This document shows positions 44,788 to 56,491 of a stretch of 64,000 nt of DNA, piece after piece. Position 1 is the stretch's first letter; the number at the start of each line of letters is the position of its first letter. Source of the DNA: Flammula alnicola (Eukaryota > Basidiomycota > Agaricomycetes > Agaricales > Strophariaceae); the NCBI GenBank assembly GCA_015499995.1, contig JADNRV010000023.1, positions 124,001 through 188,000 of the forward strand, in the 5' to 3' direction. Position numbers and translations under genes: made by a program. The notes below the pieces were generated by a model that had not been told where the DNA came from, searched no databases, and saw only the letters and a program-made list of their open reading frames with translations.

Positions 44788-47774
44788 ATGGCTTGTCGAC
44801 GATTTGTTTGGTTTTCCGCCGTCGCGTTGCTGCCTTACGCGCCTTTTGTTGCCTCTCAAGGTTCAACACCTCTTCCGAGTTCATTTCCTCACGCTTATCC
44901 TGGACAACCGTCTGGCGACTTCAGTCCTGCATGGCAGAAATGTAAGTGTGTCCGTCCCTAAATGAGAACGTGAAACCGATACATATTCTTTTAGACTTTC
45001 AAGTAACGACCAAGCTACCCAACGTAACATTCCCCATTGCACGGAGCTTCGCCGGAAACCTTCCCGTGCAGCGTGCGGGACATCCGAATAATACTCTATT
45101 CTTCCTTGGCTTCGAACAATCAACAGGCTCCCTAACAGCACCATTGAGTCCAAGTAATCAAGAACCATGGGGGATTTGGTTGAACGGAGGGCATGTTCTA
45201 TTTTCTTGAAGTTGAGTTAATGAAGAATTACAGTTCTAAACCTTGAATTTTAACAGGCCTGGCTCTTCGAGCATGATTGGACTGTTTTTCGAGGTGCGAA
45301 ACACCATTTTCCTGAAACTTCTGTCATTAACACCGCCAATCGAATATCTAGAACGGTCCTATACGAATCAACGGCGATTATTCTGCATCACCTAACAAAT
45401 ACAGCTGGAATAAGCTGGCGGATTACTTCTGGATCGACCAGCCAGTGTACGTTGCCATTCTGCCTTCATTCACCCATGATCTTAACCTCTCGAACCGTCA
45501 GTGGAGTCGGATACTCGACAGCCGATGCAGACGGTTATGGTAAGTGTTTTCCTGCGCTCTCGACTAGATCTCTTGACCTACTCATTCTTCGTGACAAACA
45601 GCTCCGGACGAGGACCAAATTGGGAAAGATTTTGTGAGTAAGATTCGATGTTGTCCTCTTCATATTAGCTCATTGGATACATTAGATGGGATTCTTGGGT
45701 AACTTGGTCAAGGTTTTCCCCAGCTTGGCCACTCGTCCACTCCACATCACCGGTGAAAGCTATGCTGGACAGTACATTGTGCGTTATCACTTGCTATTTA
45801 ACGTTCGGCCGGTGCACTCATCTTGCATCATAGCCATATATCTTGAAGGCGTACTTCGACATGCCAAACCCTCCTGTCAAAGTTGAAAAGATCGCCATTG
45901 GCGATGGAACCTACTCCTCTGAACAGATCTTCGAGCTCTTGCCTGCAGTAAGTCACATAATTCTGTGTTCAGTTAACACCCATTGTGATCTTTGTTTTCC
46001 AGCTCAGCGTGCTTGAAACGTACCCTCAGATCATCGGCTATGACCAAGACGTTTATAACTATTTCAAGTTGCAGTAAGCCATTTATTTGTGGCTTGGCAA
46101 TGAGTTTTAATTAACCAGTTTCTCGTAGAACTGATCTATGCGGATTCAATATCACACTTACATACCCGCAACATGGCATCATCCCAGACGTGAATTTTAC
46201 CTTCCCAACCGAGCGTTTCATTCCATGGAAAGAGCGGTTGTCGCGCAAATCTTTCATGAAAGAGCTCACTCGTCGTACAGCAGAGGAATCGAAGTCAATT
46301 GCGCTCAGGAAGCGCGAAGCTCGGGAAGCTGAGAGAGAATTATATAAACGAGATCTGTCCTTGCGAGCAAATGGGACCATTGACCCTTGGGTGATTGTTT
46401 TACATTATTTGCACACATAGAGTTTAGCTGATATCTTTTCTCTAGTACGGTTGTTTCCTTTTGGACATGTTCATCGACTATGCCATCAATTACACATTCC
46501 CTTGGAGTACGTATTCACATTCTTGCTGAGCGCGCATCCTAATCCCTACTCCCTCGGTACTAGATTTGACCGACAATCCTGGTTTCTCATTCAACGTATG
46601 ATATTCATTGAGCTATGCAAGGACAATCTGACCATTCGATGCGCAGGTCTATGACATTCCGGATGCCTTGAACCCCAAAGTGACAATGGACGCCAGTGTC
46701 TTTATGAATGGTAGATCCTATTTTCTCCACTCCATCCGTCAAAGTGACGTTGCCTGATTAGACTCTCGCGTGAGAGCGGCTTTCCATGCGCCAACAAGCA
46801 AAGACTGGGCGATGTCATTTGATTTCCCATTCGGAGCCAGTAAGTCACATCTGCTTCATTGCCTCGAACCCGTTTTAATTTTTGTCATAGGCCCGAATGA
46901 TGGCAGTACGTTTTTTATCTTGGTGAAAACTTGTTTGATATTCCTGATATAGTGGTTTCTCTTCCTTTCAAGGTCCAATGTATGTTATGAGCAACTGACA
47001 TTTATTTTGCAACGTTTCTAACCGTCGTGGACCGCTCTTAGGTCTATCAATATTTTCAATGCGCTTGCGGCCAACGCGACGGCTCGTGAAGTCGGCATTG
47101 TTTTATTCTCCGGGAATGATGACTCCCTCATTCCTCATCGAGGCACTGAAGGTAAGCCTATTGTTCTACGTTAAAATGCATTGTCTGACTCATTTTTCAA
47201 CCAGTCGCAATTCAGAACACTACATTTGGTGGTGTACAGGGTTTTACCCGTAAACCGTCCACACCCTGGAACAACGACGCAGGACAACTTGCTGGTGTCG
47301 TTCATCAGGAACGAGGCTGGTCCTACGTCTTATTCCTTGGTGCTGGCCATCTAGTTGCTCAAGGCGCCCCAGTTTCAGTACGCGACACTCACGTCATATA
47401 CATTATATACTTTGCTAATTTATATCATGCAGGCATTCACATTTTTACGTGAATTCGTTCTTGGAAAGAATAAAGCGGGACTTGTGACAACAAGCAGCTC
47501 TGGTGCAGTCAGCGTTGTCGGTGGCGAAAACCAAGCCTTGTCGGGTATCATACCAGGACCAGACCCGATCTACTACGGAAATGGCGCCACGCAGTCGACT
47601 TACATATTCCCATCAGCGACGCGTGCTGCTTGGAAGACTTTTATTGCAGGCCAACAAGCACAACCCACAGCTCTGCTGGAGACCAATTCGACGAATGATG
47701 CGCCATCTACTCTTCGCTATTCGCGGTTTTTCGTGCTTTTGGCTGCCGCAGTCAGTTTCTGGCTGCAGCTGTAA
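44788..47774 (+). CDS. Serine carboxypeptidase, peptidase family S10
   Basis: Nineteen exons from 44788 to 47774 join to 1998 nt, 665 aa. The N terminus has a signal peptide (FVWFSAVALLPYAPFVASQG), so the protein enters the secretory route. S10 hallmarks are all present: [20 protein letters not shown], the catalytic serine at ~209 in ITGESYAGQY, Asp in LFSGNDDSLIPHRG and His in GAGHLVAQGAP. After the peptidase domain comes a Ser/Thr/Ala-rich segment, then a C-terminal hydrophobic stretch (FFVLLAAAVSFWLQL) with no cytosolic tail, which resembles a GPI-attachment signal more than a Kex1-type anchor. Intron 2 (45191-45256) has a GC donor and splits the [10 protein letters not shown] motif. Exons 15 and 16 are only 19 and 27 nt. 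Substrate unknown. Confidence 0.92.
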
Positions 47775-47980
47775 TGCTATACCCCTTAGGATACTGGAAT
47801 GTCACGACATATACCCCCTAGTATACGTACTCACGCTTATAGTACTCTTGATGAGTGCAAACGACCTTGACGCCTAATTTAAACCTGTATTGTACCCTTT
47901 TCGTTTAAGACGACATTCATAGAAAACTGCATGGTGCTGTACAGTACGTGTAACATCGTTTGAATTTATATTTTGGGAAG

Positions 47981-47986
47981 AAAAAA
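47981..47986 (-). terminator. RNA polymerase III terminator of tRNA-Pro
   Basis: Six consecutive T residues on the minus strand, about 10 bases after the tRNA 3' end. Confidence 0.75.
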
Positions 47987-47995
47987 GAACCAATG

Positions 47996-48082
47996 GGGCC
48001 TGACCGGGAATTGAACCCGGGACCTCCTCGAAATTCCCTCAGCGGGCCCTAACAAGGAATCATACTACTAGACCATCAGGCC
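47996..48082 (-). tRNA. tRNA-Pro (AGG) with intron
   Basis: The 87-nt gene has a perfect 7-bp acceptor stem (GGCCTGA with TCAGGCC), a D arm and the T arm CCGGGTTCAATTCCCGG. The anticodon stem CCTTG pairs with CGAGG, giving the loop TTAGGG with anticodon AGG (proline). A 15-nt intron lies after position 37, where nuclear tRNA introns occur. The discriminator base is C, as in fungal tRNA-Pro. Confidence 0.9.
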
Positions 48083-48198
48083 GATGTAATTGAACGGCAG
48101 CTTAAATTTATTACATAAATATGCCCAATTTGGAAGGAAAACGCGTCAGACACTTACGCGTCCAATCCGCTTTTATTGACTTCTCTTCTGCCTTCACC

Positions 48199-49777
48199 AT
48201 GGACGTACAACCTTCAACAACATCAAGACCCGTGGATCAGCGAAAGAAAGATGCTCTCAAAACATATAGAGAGGTGATTTCTGATTACTCTTTGTTCCTT
48301 TCGTATATTCATCGCAGTTCAGAAATTACGCAGCCATGAAGCGAGCAGCGAAAGCCTGAAAAACCGTGAGTGACCTCCTGGTAACCTTCCGTCCTTGACT
48401 TACCAAGCTGTCGTTCTCTAGTTAGATTCTCGATAAAGGACCTAAACAAGGCATACGAGAAGACAGAAGATGATATCAAGGCAGTTCAATCCGTGGGTCA
48501 AATCATCGGAGAGGTCATGAAGCAGCTAGACTCGGATCGGTGTACGCATGCCTTGTCTTCTAGTTGTTAAGTGACCTAACATTCTGGCTTAGTTATCGTG
48601 AAAGCATCATCGGGGCCACGCTACGTGGTGTCCTACCGTCCCACTCTCCCTGTAGCGAAGCTGAAGACCGGAACGCGTGTTTCACTTGACATGACGACAT
48701 TGACAATAATGCGAATCCTGCCCCGCGAAGTTGACCCCCTTGTCTACAAAATGAGTCTTGAAGATCCTGGAGGTGCAACATTTGCTGGAATTGGAGGACT
48801 GGGCGAGCAAGTCCGAGAGTTGCGAGAGGTGCGCTGTACAAGAATATAACCACCTCGCCATACTAACGGGCGATGCAATGTAGATCATCGAACTCCCATT
48901 AATGAACCCCGAACTCTTCGTCCGTGTTGGCATCACACCACCGAAGGGCGTCCTTCTGTATGGTCCTCCGGGAACAGGCAAAACTCTGCTGGCGCGTGCG
49001 GTGGCGGCAACTTTGCAAACCAATTTCTTGAAGGTCGTCTCTTCAGCTATTGTTGACAAGTACATCGGAGAGAGTGCCCGTGTAATACGAGAAATGTTTG
49101 GATATGCCAGAGACCATGAACCCTGTGTCATCTTCATGGATGAAATCGATGCCATTGGTGGACGTCGTTTCTCGGAGGGTACCAGCGCGGATCGCGAAAT
49201 TCAGCGCACACTTATGGAGGTCTGATCATGCTTTTTCAATATTCCCGAGCTCGTATTCTGATGTTCCATCGTCTCACTTAGCTTCTGAATCAAATGGACG
49301 GATTCGACTCTTTGGGCAAGACTAAACTCATCATGGCGACGAATCGACCGGATACTCTGGATCCTGCTCTTCTGCGTCCTGGTAGATTGGATCGCAAGAT
49401 TGAAGTTCCTCTCCCAAACGAACAAGCGCGCTTGGAAATCCTCAAAATCCATGCCGCTCCTGTTAACAAGGGCGGGGATATCGATTATGAAGCCATTGTT
49501 AAGGTTCGTATTGCATTCTAGTGCTGTTGCGGTGTATTAATTCATCTCGATATAGCTGTCTGATGGTTTCAACGGTGCGGATTTACGAAATGTCGTAACC
49601 GAATCGGGGATGTTTGCTATTCGAGATGATCGAGAGTATATCAACCAGGAGGATCTGACGAAGGCCGCTCGCAAAGTCTCAGAGGCGAAAAAGCACGAAA
49701 GTCAGTTACTTTATTTCCAATGCTTGAGCTCATATCTGACAGTTTATTCTACAGCCAAGATGGAATATTCAGCATAG
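48199..49777 (+). CDS. RPT4: 26S proteasome regulatory ATPase Rpt4
   Basis: Eight exons (48199-48273, 48323-48365, 48422-48541, 48593-48828, 48884-49219, 49282-49503, 49556-49700, 49755-49777) join to 1200 nt, 399 aa. Rpt4 is one of six AAA ATPases in the base of the 19S particle that unfold substrates and feed them to the 20S core. Walker A is GPPGTGKT and Walker [13 protein letters not shown]. The region of homology [28 protein letters not shown] and the arginine fingers [21 protein letters not shown] are nearly identical to other eukaryotes. The Rpt4/PSMC6 identity rests on [13 protein letters not shown] and [20 protein letters not shown]. The N-terminal coiled coil is spread over three small exons. 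Confidence 0.96.
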
Positions 49778-49955
49778 TTTCATATCATGTACATACCCCT
49801 TTCGCTTATTCATGTATTTTTCTCCCATGGGCGAAGCACTTCAGCTTGGGAAAACGACCGCAATACACTTATTTAATCCGTCCTAAGAGGTATATGATCA
49901 TATTACACCAAACTCCAGCTATTATAATTACATCGCATGTTTGCCAACGCAGCCT

Positions 49956-52922
49956 TTAACCGAAGCGGAAGAGACCCCGTTTCTTCTTCTTTTCCTCTTT
50001 CGCAGATGGGGTAATAGAAATATCGGAGCCTTGGTAAGAGTTCGTTGGTGATGGTTGAATGGGTGCTATCCTCTCTGCAGGGCGGGGCAGACCAAGGTTC
50101 CTTGCAGGTTGTCTTTGAGGTTGAGGAGGCGGAGCATCTTTGACATAGTATTTCTCGTCATATAATTCCTGTGGCGATTTTGGTTCTCCTCGCATGTCTC
50201 TTAGTCCATTAGGTATAGCTTTTGAGCCTGCGCCTCCGAGTCGAGGACTTTAAGATCATCGATGAATCTTTTGGTGTGATAACATGCGTTGAACCTGTCC
50301 AAAGAGTAAACTTCAATTCAGCCACCGAGCATTTGCGGAAGCCTACCAATATAAATATCTTTTGCAAAGTACTGGACAATAGATAAGCTTCTCGCATCTC
50401 GGAATATGTCATACCGCCTGCCACGAATGCCAAAATTCTTTGGCGATTATCAACGAGATTGCTGCTTTGGGTGCTCTGTGCCAGGCCGGTTTCTGGCTGC
50501 GAAGTGATGTTGTCTGGGGCGGCGGAGAACGAGGTGAGAGAGGCATTGCTGAAGGCGCATCCTTCACATATGGAAACATTGTGCATCAAGCTTATCACCG
50601 ATTTGGTCCTAGGACAGAGCAGTTTGAATAAGTATTGTCTGGCTATACAAGCGATATTTACCTCAAGAACAGTCCTCAGGGCAGGTTTAAATCGTGAAAG
50701 CTCGTATTCATCGCCTGCATTTGACTTTTGTTTGATCTTTTTCTTGATGTCTTTATCGGTGGGGCCCTTCTCAGATGTCAGATCTGGCATAAACTTCTTA
50801 AACGAGATTACACACTCTCGTAATTCGAACACCAAAGTACACAAGAGCGTTGACAGCATCTTGCTCCGCAAGCGTTAGCCTTGCATGTTGATACAGCCGT
50901 CGGCGATCCTCGTCTGGGACACCATCACGATACTGAATATACAATGCGATGATTCGAACTTTGCGCATGTTCCTATCAAGATTCCGAAAGTTAGATATTG
51001 TATTAGGACTAATGTGATAACTCTTACATGACTTCCCTGCTATCAAGCAGGGGCACCATTTCTTCCACAAGGCCTTTGGGCGTTTTTCCTTCTGCTGTTA
51101 GACCTGTCGCACAGGACTTTAAGGGACGATTTAATAACAGATAGTAGACAAATGGGAAAATTCATGCCTGTTCGACGGTTGCTACGTCAGAAAGTTTCGC
51201 CTTCTCGAATAGTTCCATACAGTCTTGCGCCATGTTCAGATGCAAAGAAAACTACCAGCTACAAATGAGTTCAGATATGCGTTTGCGTATAAACAAAAAC
51301 TCGCCTTTTCTCGCTGTTCTTGGTATTGGGGGAGACTGGCAAGCATGTCTTTCATGTCGTTGAGGTTGGCGGCACCTTCGCTATATCGGGATAGACATGT
51401 TAGGAAAGTAAAATACAGAGCGGAAAGGCTTATTTACCCCTTGAAAACCGCGTTTTCCTCTAAGAATTTATTGAAGTCGAGCATCAGCTTGTCAATAGCT
51501 TCACGCATATGAAGGTGCCGTACGGCAGTCCAGGCGGTATCGGCATCTGAGAGTGTGGCTATTTTGTCCTCATATGCACCCAAAGAGGATTGGAATTTAT
51601 ACCTAGAATCATGGCAGTGAGTACGCGGTGTTATGAATGGAAGACTTTCACAGACGAGTATTTCGTTCCATTCTCAATGGGCAAAAGGTCATTCGCCATG
51701 GCTTGGTAGGTAAATTCATGCATAAATGGTGCTTGAAGATCCATGGATCGGTCTGTAATTAACAGAATGGCTCTTTGGCGTGCAGGATCCAGTTTCTAAC
51801 CACGCAATCAGTCAATGAAAATTTCGGATACCAAAGTAATCACGTACTCCAAACTCAGGATTCAATTTCTTATACTCTTCCAAATTTCGTTGAACCATAA
51901 AAGCCAGAAGTTTGGTCACGAAATCGGTCTCGACAGATTCATAGGCTCGCGCTTCCGCTCCGCGTGCTAGATTTGTCCGCCATCGACTAGACCCCTCTGG
52001 AGGAGGCGGAGGACGATTTTGGGCAACAGGCTTTAAAGGACCGAGAGGAAGATGAGTAGAGGGCATATAATACCGGATGTAGGGAAATTCGTTCATCGTA
52101 ATGCAGACATTTGCTATCTTGGAACAAATTAGATAGATAGCGAAGCTCCGGGCGAAATGACGTACCATCTTACTCGTAAACCTCAAGTCTTCTTCTAAGC
52201 GAGTACGCGCAGGTTTGTATGATGATTCTGTTCGAGGGGGACTGTATATGCTGAAGAAATAGCTCGGCTCCTGCATGGAAAACGCTTGCGCCTCGATGGC
52301 TGCAGGTCGAATGTCAGGAAAGGTGTCCCCCTACAAAATAAAGCACAAACCATTGAAATTTATAAATAATTCCTTCAAAGCTTGTAGGTAAGGTTCCGCA
52401 GGTGACGCTGTCAAACGCTCGAAGAGGTGTTCAGGGAGGCCTTGGTGAAGCACATGGATCAGCAGCACACATGAACCACAAGGCAACGGATGAATCACCT
52501 TCGATAAAAAACAAGTGGGCGGCAGCATATTGTTTGTGATCCGTGAAATCCTTGATGACACGCTCTACGTTCTGTGTGGTAGGCATGAGCATATACATTG
52601 CCTCAAACTCTGGCTGTGGCTCTCGGATGCTCGTAATGGATTCGATCACTGGAGCAGTTTAGTAAGGAAACCTTCGTTCACTCTAGATATATTGCAACGC
52701 ACAAGTGACATGTTCCGCAAGGATATCAAACTGCTTGAGGACTGCGCTTAAGAGCTTCTGCGAGTGCTCGTCGACCACGAGAATCTTCCACCCTGAGGGT
52801 GGGTTAACGGAGCGCAATGCTTCCAGGAACTCTGCGGAGGATAAAGGAGTTCAGTACCAACGACAAAAGAGGGTGCCCAGAGGTTCCATACTATTCCGCA
52901 CAATTGTGATCAACGAAGCCAT
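49956..52922 (-). CDS. SEC1: Sec1/Munc18-family protein Sec1, frameshifted near the 3' end
   Basis: Fifteen exons are traceable: 52922-52892, 52831-52703, 52648-52499, 52440-52351, 52299-52166, 52117-51848, 51795-51656, 51602-51438, 51380-51305, 51251-51168, 51116-51028, 50972-50816, 50769-50662, then 50608-50347 and 50294-49956. The protein binds plasma-membrane SNARE complexes and promotes vesicle fusion with the exocyst. Clear SM-family stretches include [34 protein letters not shown] and [28 protein letters not shown]. The first 13 exons keep perfect phase (541 codons). In the last two, conserved segments ([63 protein letters not shown]) fall in successive frames, each step one base short. 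Introns 51252-51304 and 51117-51167 use GC donors. As written, the sequence does not encode a full protein. Confidence 0.88.
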
Positions 52923-53188
52923 CCTGAAGATGGGAGAAGGAAGAAAAGAGTGTCAATATGGAATTGTCAACAGGCCCAAGCTCGTAATAACTGCCTACTA
53001 CAGGGTCATGTCACTCTAGATCTCCATGATCACCAGAGACGGCTAATTCCGGTAATTGACAATCTTATCTCGATGTTTGGCCGCTGTTCAACTTCCACAA
53101 CGCGAAAGATCCTTCAAGTTGTATATAAATACTGAACTCTAGCGAAGCCAGGTCAATTATGGAGCGGGTATCTACTACGCGGTATCAT
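52923..53188. other. Short intergenic, SEC1 upstream
   Basis: About 270 bases between the SEC1 start and the 3' end of the first chitin deacetylase; both genes read leftward. Confidence 0.5.
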
Positions 53189-55196
53189 TTATAGCAATAG
53201 CAATAGTTGGCTGAGCAATGTCAGGCCAACGACAGTAACAGAGGTCCAGAAGCGGACGGTAGTGGTGGAACCAGCATTTTTAGTCCTATCAAGATTCTTG
53301 ACGTCCACATCACCATCACCATCGACATCGACACCTCCTGCAGTGAGGTTGGCATACGGGAAGGAGGTATTCGAAGTCGTTTCTCGGTAAAGATTGCCCT
53401 CGGGATACCCCAAGCACTCACCAATAGGGTGGAGCTGAAATTTAAGGGTCACCAGTCAGCTTCAACCTTCATTACCATGCACCTCAAAGACCCACGGCAA
53501 ATTTAGGGGTATGCGATAGAGCAGCGTCAAGCGTGTAACCAACTGCGAGGTCCACCGTGATCTCAAAGAGATCGTGTTGAAGGGTGATGAATCTATGTTA
53601 TGATAAATTTCCGATAAGGTAGGTTTACAAAATTGGAAGACTTACCCGGTATCAAAGGTGGTTGCATTGCGCATTATATCCTGGAATATATTAAATGATT
53701 GTGTTCCATTAATCAGGCCTCCGGCAACTCTCCAGTCTGACACGGCATGCGATTCAGCTTGCAAGGACATACGCAGAGACAGATCACCATACCATTTGAG
53801 TCAAACTTGCCACCGTCTGGAGTAGATGTCCAAAGAATGGGAACCAGACCCATGGCCAAAGAAATTGCACGAACGCGGTCATCTGAATAAAAGAGGGTGT
53901 AAATACGGCTAAAGAATTTGTATGAGAATCACTGACCGATATCACCCTGAGGAGGCCGCATTGTTGTGGGGGTAACACCAAGGACATCCCTAATTGCCTT
54001 ACGGGTCCACCCCAACTCAGCGACGATTTGTTCATTTGTTAACTTTGTAAGGGTCTATGTGGTTGACAGCTTAGAATGTTATCGCCAAAGCAAAAAGAAT
54101 AAAAAACAGACCGGATGTGACCAAGTGTGAACACTAATTTCATGCCCGCTCATATATTCTTCAATCAGCATGCCGGGTCGTTCTATTACACGGGAACCGA
54201 CCACAAAGAAGGTAGCGCGAATATCATTCTCCTTAAGTTTATTGAGTAAGGTCCTAAAAATCGTTTCAGATTACCTATTGGGATGTATAGCAGATGAATT
54301 CGACTGACGGTGCTGGAAGAAACAGCAAGTCAGATAAATAGGTAAAAATGAAATAATTAGATAGCGAACTTACTATGAGGCGACGGTCCATCGTCAAAGC
54401 TTTAGAAAGGTCGTTAATCCACAAATGTTTGTGATCCATTTTCTTTTCTTACCTGAGGCCCCAGTCGAGCTTGTCGGACAAGCCACAATATCTACAAAAA
54501 GGGTGCAACGTGAGATATAATCGACAAGATATACAAGACGAAACGCGCCAGTGCTTCGAGTATATCCACCACATGTCCACCACCCACGTTGCGCAGCCTC
54601 TGATGCTGCAACAGGGTCTCCAGCACAGGTGGAATCCTTAGTCGGAGAAAAGCGGGAATGTCGAACCCCTCTAATTCCTTCATCCATGCCTTCACTTCAT
54701 CTGAGTCTACCATTCAACACCGTTTAATATCGAGTCCTTATAACGTGAGACTTGACCACAAACTTACTGGTATCGGGGATTTTGTCCTGCGGAGGCCAAC
54801 CTGACAACACGACTGATATATGCGGTGTCAGCAATCCGTTCCTACAAAGGCCCAGCATCACGAGAAACGTACGAGGACTAGGCAGCACTGGAGCGCCTTT
54901 GATCGGTGGTGTAGCACCCGGGGTGTGAGTAGCTACGAATGTCGGTGCGGGCCTAGTTGGCATCCCGGAAGAGATACTCGCCAATGGAGGAATCGTCGTG
55001 TAAGTCGCCAACGGAGGGACCGTAGCTGGTTAACGAGCTCAACAACCAACTTTGGAGGAGTCATGAAAGAGGACACACTGGTTACTTGTCGTTTCAGATG
55101 GGTATGACGTGCGTGCAGGTTGTCCAGATGAGCCTCTGCGGGTAGCTGCAGAGCCGCCACCATTAGTACGAAAGTACTAGTAGCGTGCAACTTCAT
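53189..55196 (-). CDS. Chitin deacetylase-like polysaccharide deacetylase, copy 1 (frameshifted)
   Basis: A minus-strand, multi-exon gene from ATG 55196 to the stop at 53189. Carbohydrate esterase family 4 removes acetyl groups from cell-wall chitin. Order along the protein: signal peptide (STFVLMVAALQLPAEA), a short linker, then the NodB domain with the metal/catalytic motif SFDDGPSPH, the histidine motif HEISVHTWSH and MRPPQGDIG. A Gly/Asp/Val-rich stretch and a hydrophobic GPI-type tail (SVTVVGLTLLSQLLLLL) follow. Compared with the intact paralogue downstream, three single-base losses break the frame: near 55034 (VN/PATVPP), near 54642 (GFDIPA/FSPTKDST) and near 54472 (ACP/DKLDWG). RPPQGD replaces the usual RPPYGD. 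It could be a pseudogene, or the sequence may be wrong here. Confidence 0.8.
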
Positions 55197-56491
55197 GGTG
55201 AGGGGTCCACAAGGGCGAGTGCACGGAGCAGAGAGAAGGAAAGAAGAAATTTAAAGGAGCGGAAGACAAGGCAATTAAGTGAAATAGAGGTTAAAGGGGA
55301 CAGCACAGTCTCAAGGATTTTGAAGAGGCCCTGACGGAAAAGTTCCTGCGCGGCATCATGCGCCAAGAAGTCGAGCTGGCAACCGAAAGGCTTCGTTTGT
55401 CCGCCACCTTTAGCCCCGGACAAAACGATCGTCGCGTCGATAAGTAATGCGGCTGGTCGACTAGTCGTAGTCGAAACCAAAACGCGGACTTCAAACGCGT
55501 CGACACTTGTTTCTGCGCATCTAACTTCGACGCGAGCTTGACGCGAGCATCTACGCGAAGGACCCCTGTCTCGGGCCGCTGTGCCAGATAAGATAACTTC
55601 ACGGCATCTTTGGATCCTTCAAAGTCAGTGGTGTTAGGTGGTGTTTGACGGAGATGTCGGAGGGCGAGGAGAAGGTCAATTTCTTGTCAATTGCTTGTCC
55701 ATGCAACACAAGGCAGATGGCCAAAATATGCCGACGCCCAACCTCCAGGCACCTGCTCAAGCCAAACAGTTAAGCAAGTAAATCAAAATCCATGCAAAAT
55801 TCATCCCAATGACTGCTCACCGACTCTTGAGAGCTTTTATTGAGTTGTGCTCTCGTTGGTCCTAAGCAAATCAGAGTATTCTTTGTCGTATTGAATAGGC
55901 TCGGGTAAGTCGGCCGGTCTGGAATGGCCATTGGGGAAGCTGAGATCCTTCGGCGCGGGGAGAAATGACCGCTTTTCCTTGCCGGGATCTGCAGGCACAA
56001 GATATCATACGGTGAGTTAAATTTTGTGTCGCAAGGACTTCACCAGGTCGCGACGACGCACATAATGATATAACTTGGCAAAAAAATAGTGAAGTGTATA
56101 CAAAAAACCCCATTCGATCTGTGCATACGATATCAATCCTATCCACGCCAACAAAAGATATTAATTATCGCTACTATGAAAACAAAAGTCCAACGTCGAC
56201 ATCCATGTACGGTAGGTAGATAGATGTCCATATCCTTATGCGTTGCATTGAATGCTTGTCTGTATCCCTATATGGTTTCGCTATGCGTGTATGTGTGTAG
56301 ACGGCATCGAAAAATCAAAAAGAGCAACCAAAAAACAACCTATTACCTAGATAAAAGTATATAAACAAGAAAAGTCCAACATACGGGCCAACCCTCCCTC
56401 CCTCCCTCCCTCCTTTAACGACGTGGCTAATCGTGATACTTTGCAATATTGTTCGAAAGATACTCATAACGTAACAGAAAACACCGAAAAA
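55197..56491. other. Intergenic between tandem chitin deacetylase genes
   Basis: About 1.3 kb. It contains a (CTCC)n-type microsatellite near 56394-56412 and no supportable gene; the open frames at 55,193-55,600 show no domain. Confidence 0.5.

Noticed and set aside
50230..50360. A 61-nt intron that would bypass the SEC1 frameshifts
   Set aside because: It would delete the highly conserved GSTHVITP...FIDDLKVL segment, which is clearly still encoded, so base loss explains the data better.
51600..51660. Apparent frame break between SEC1 exons 7 and 8
   Set aside because: Using the donor GTCTGT at 51655 (after TAC TC) restores phase and gives KYSYKFQSS, so there is no frameshift here.
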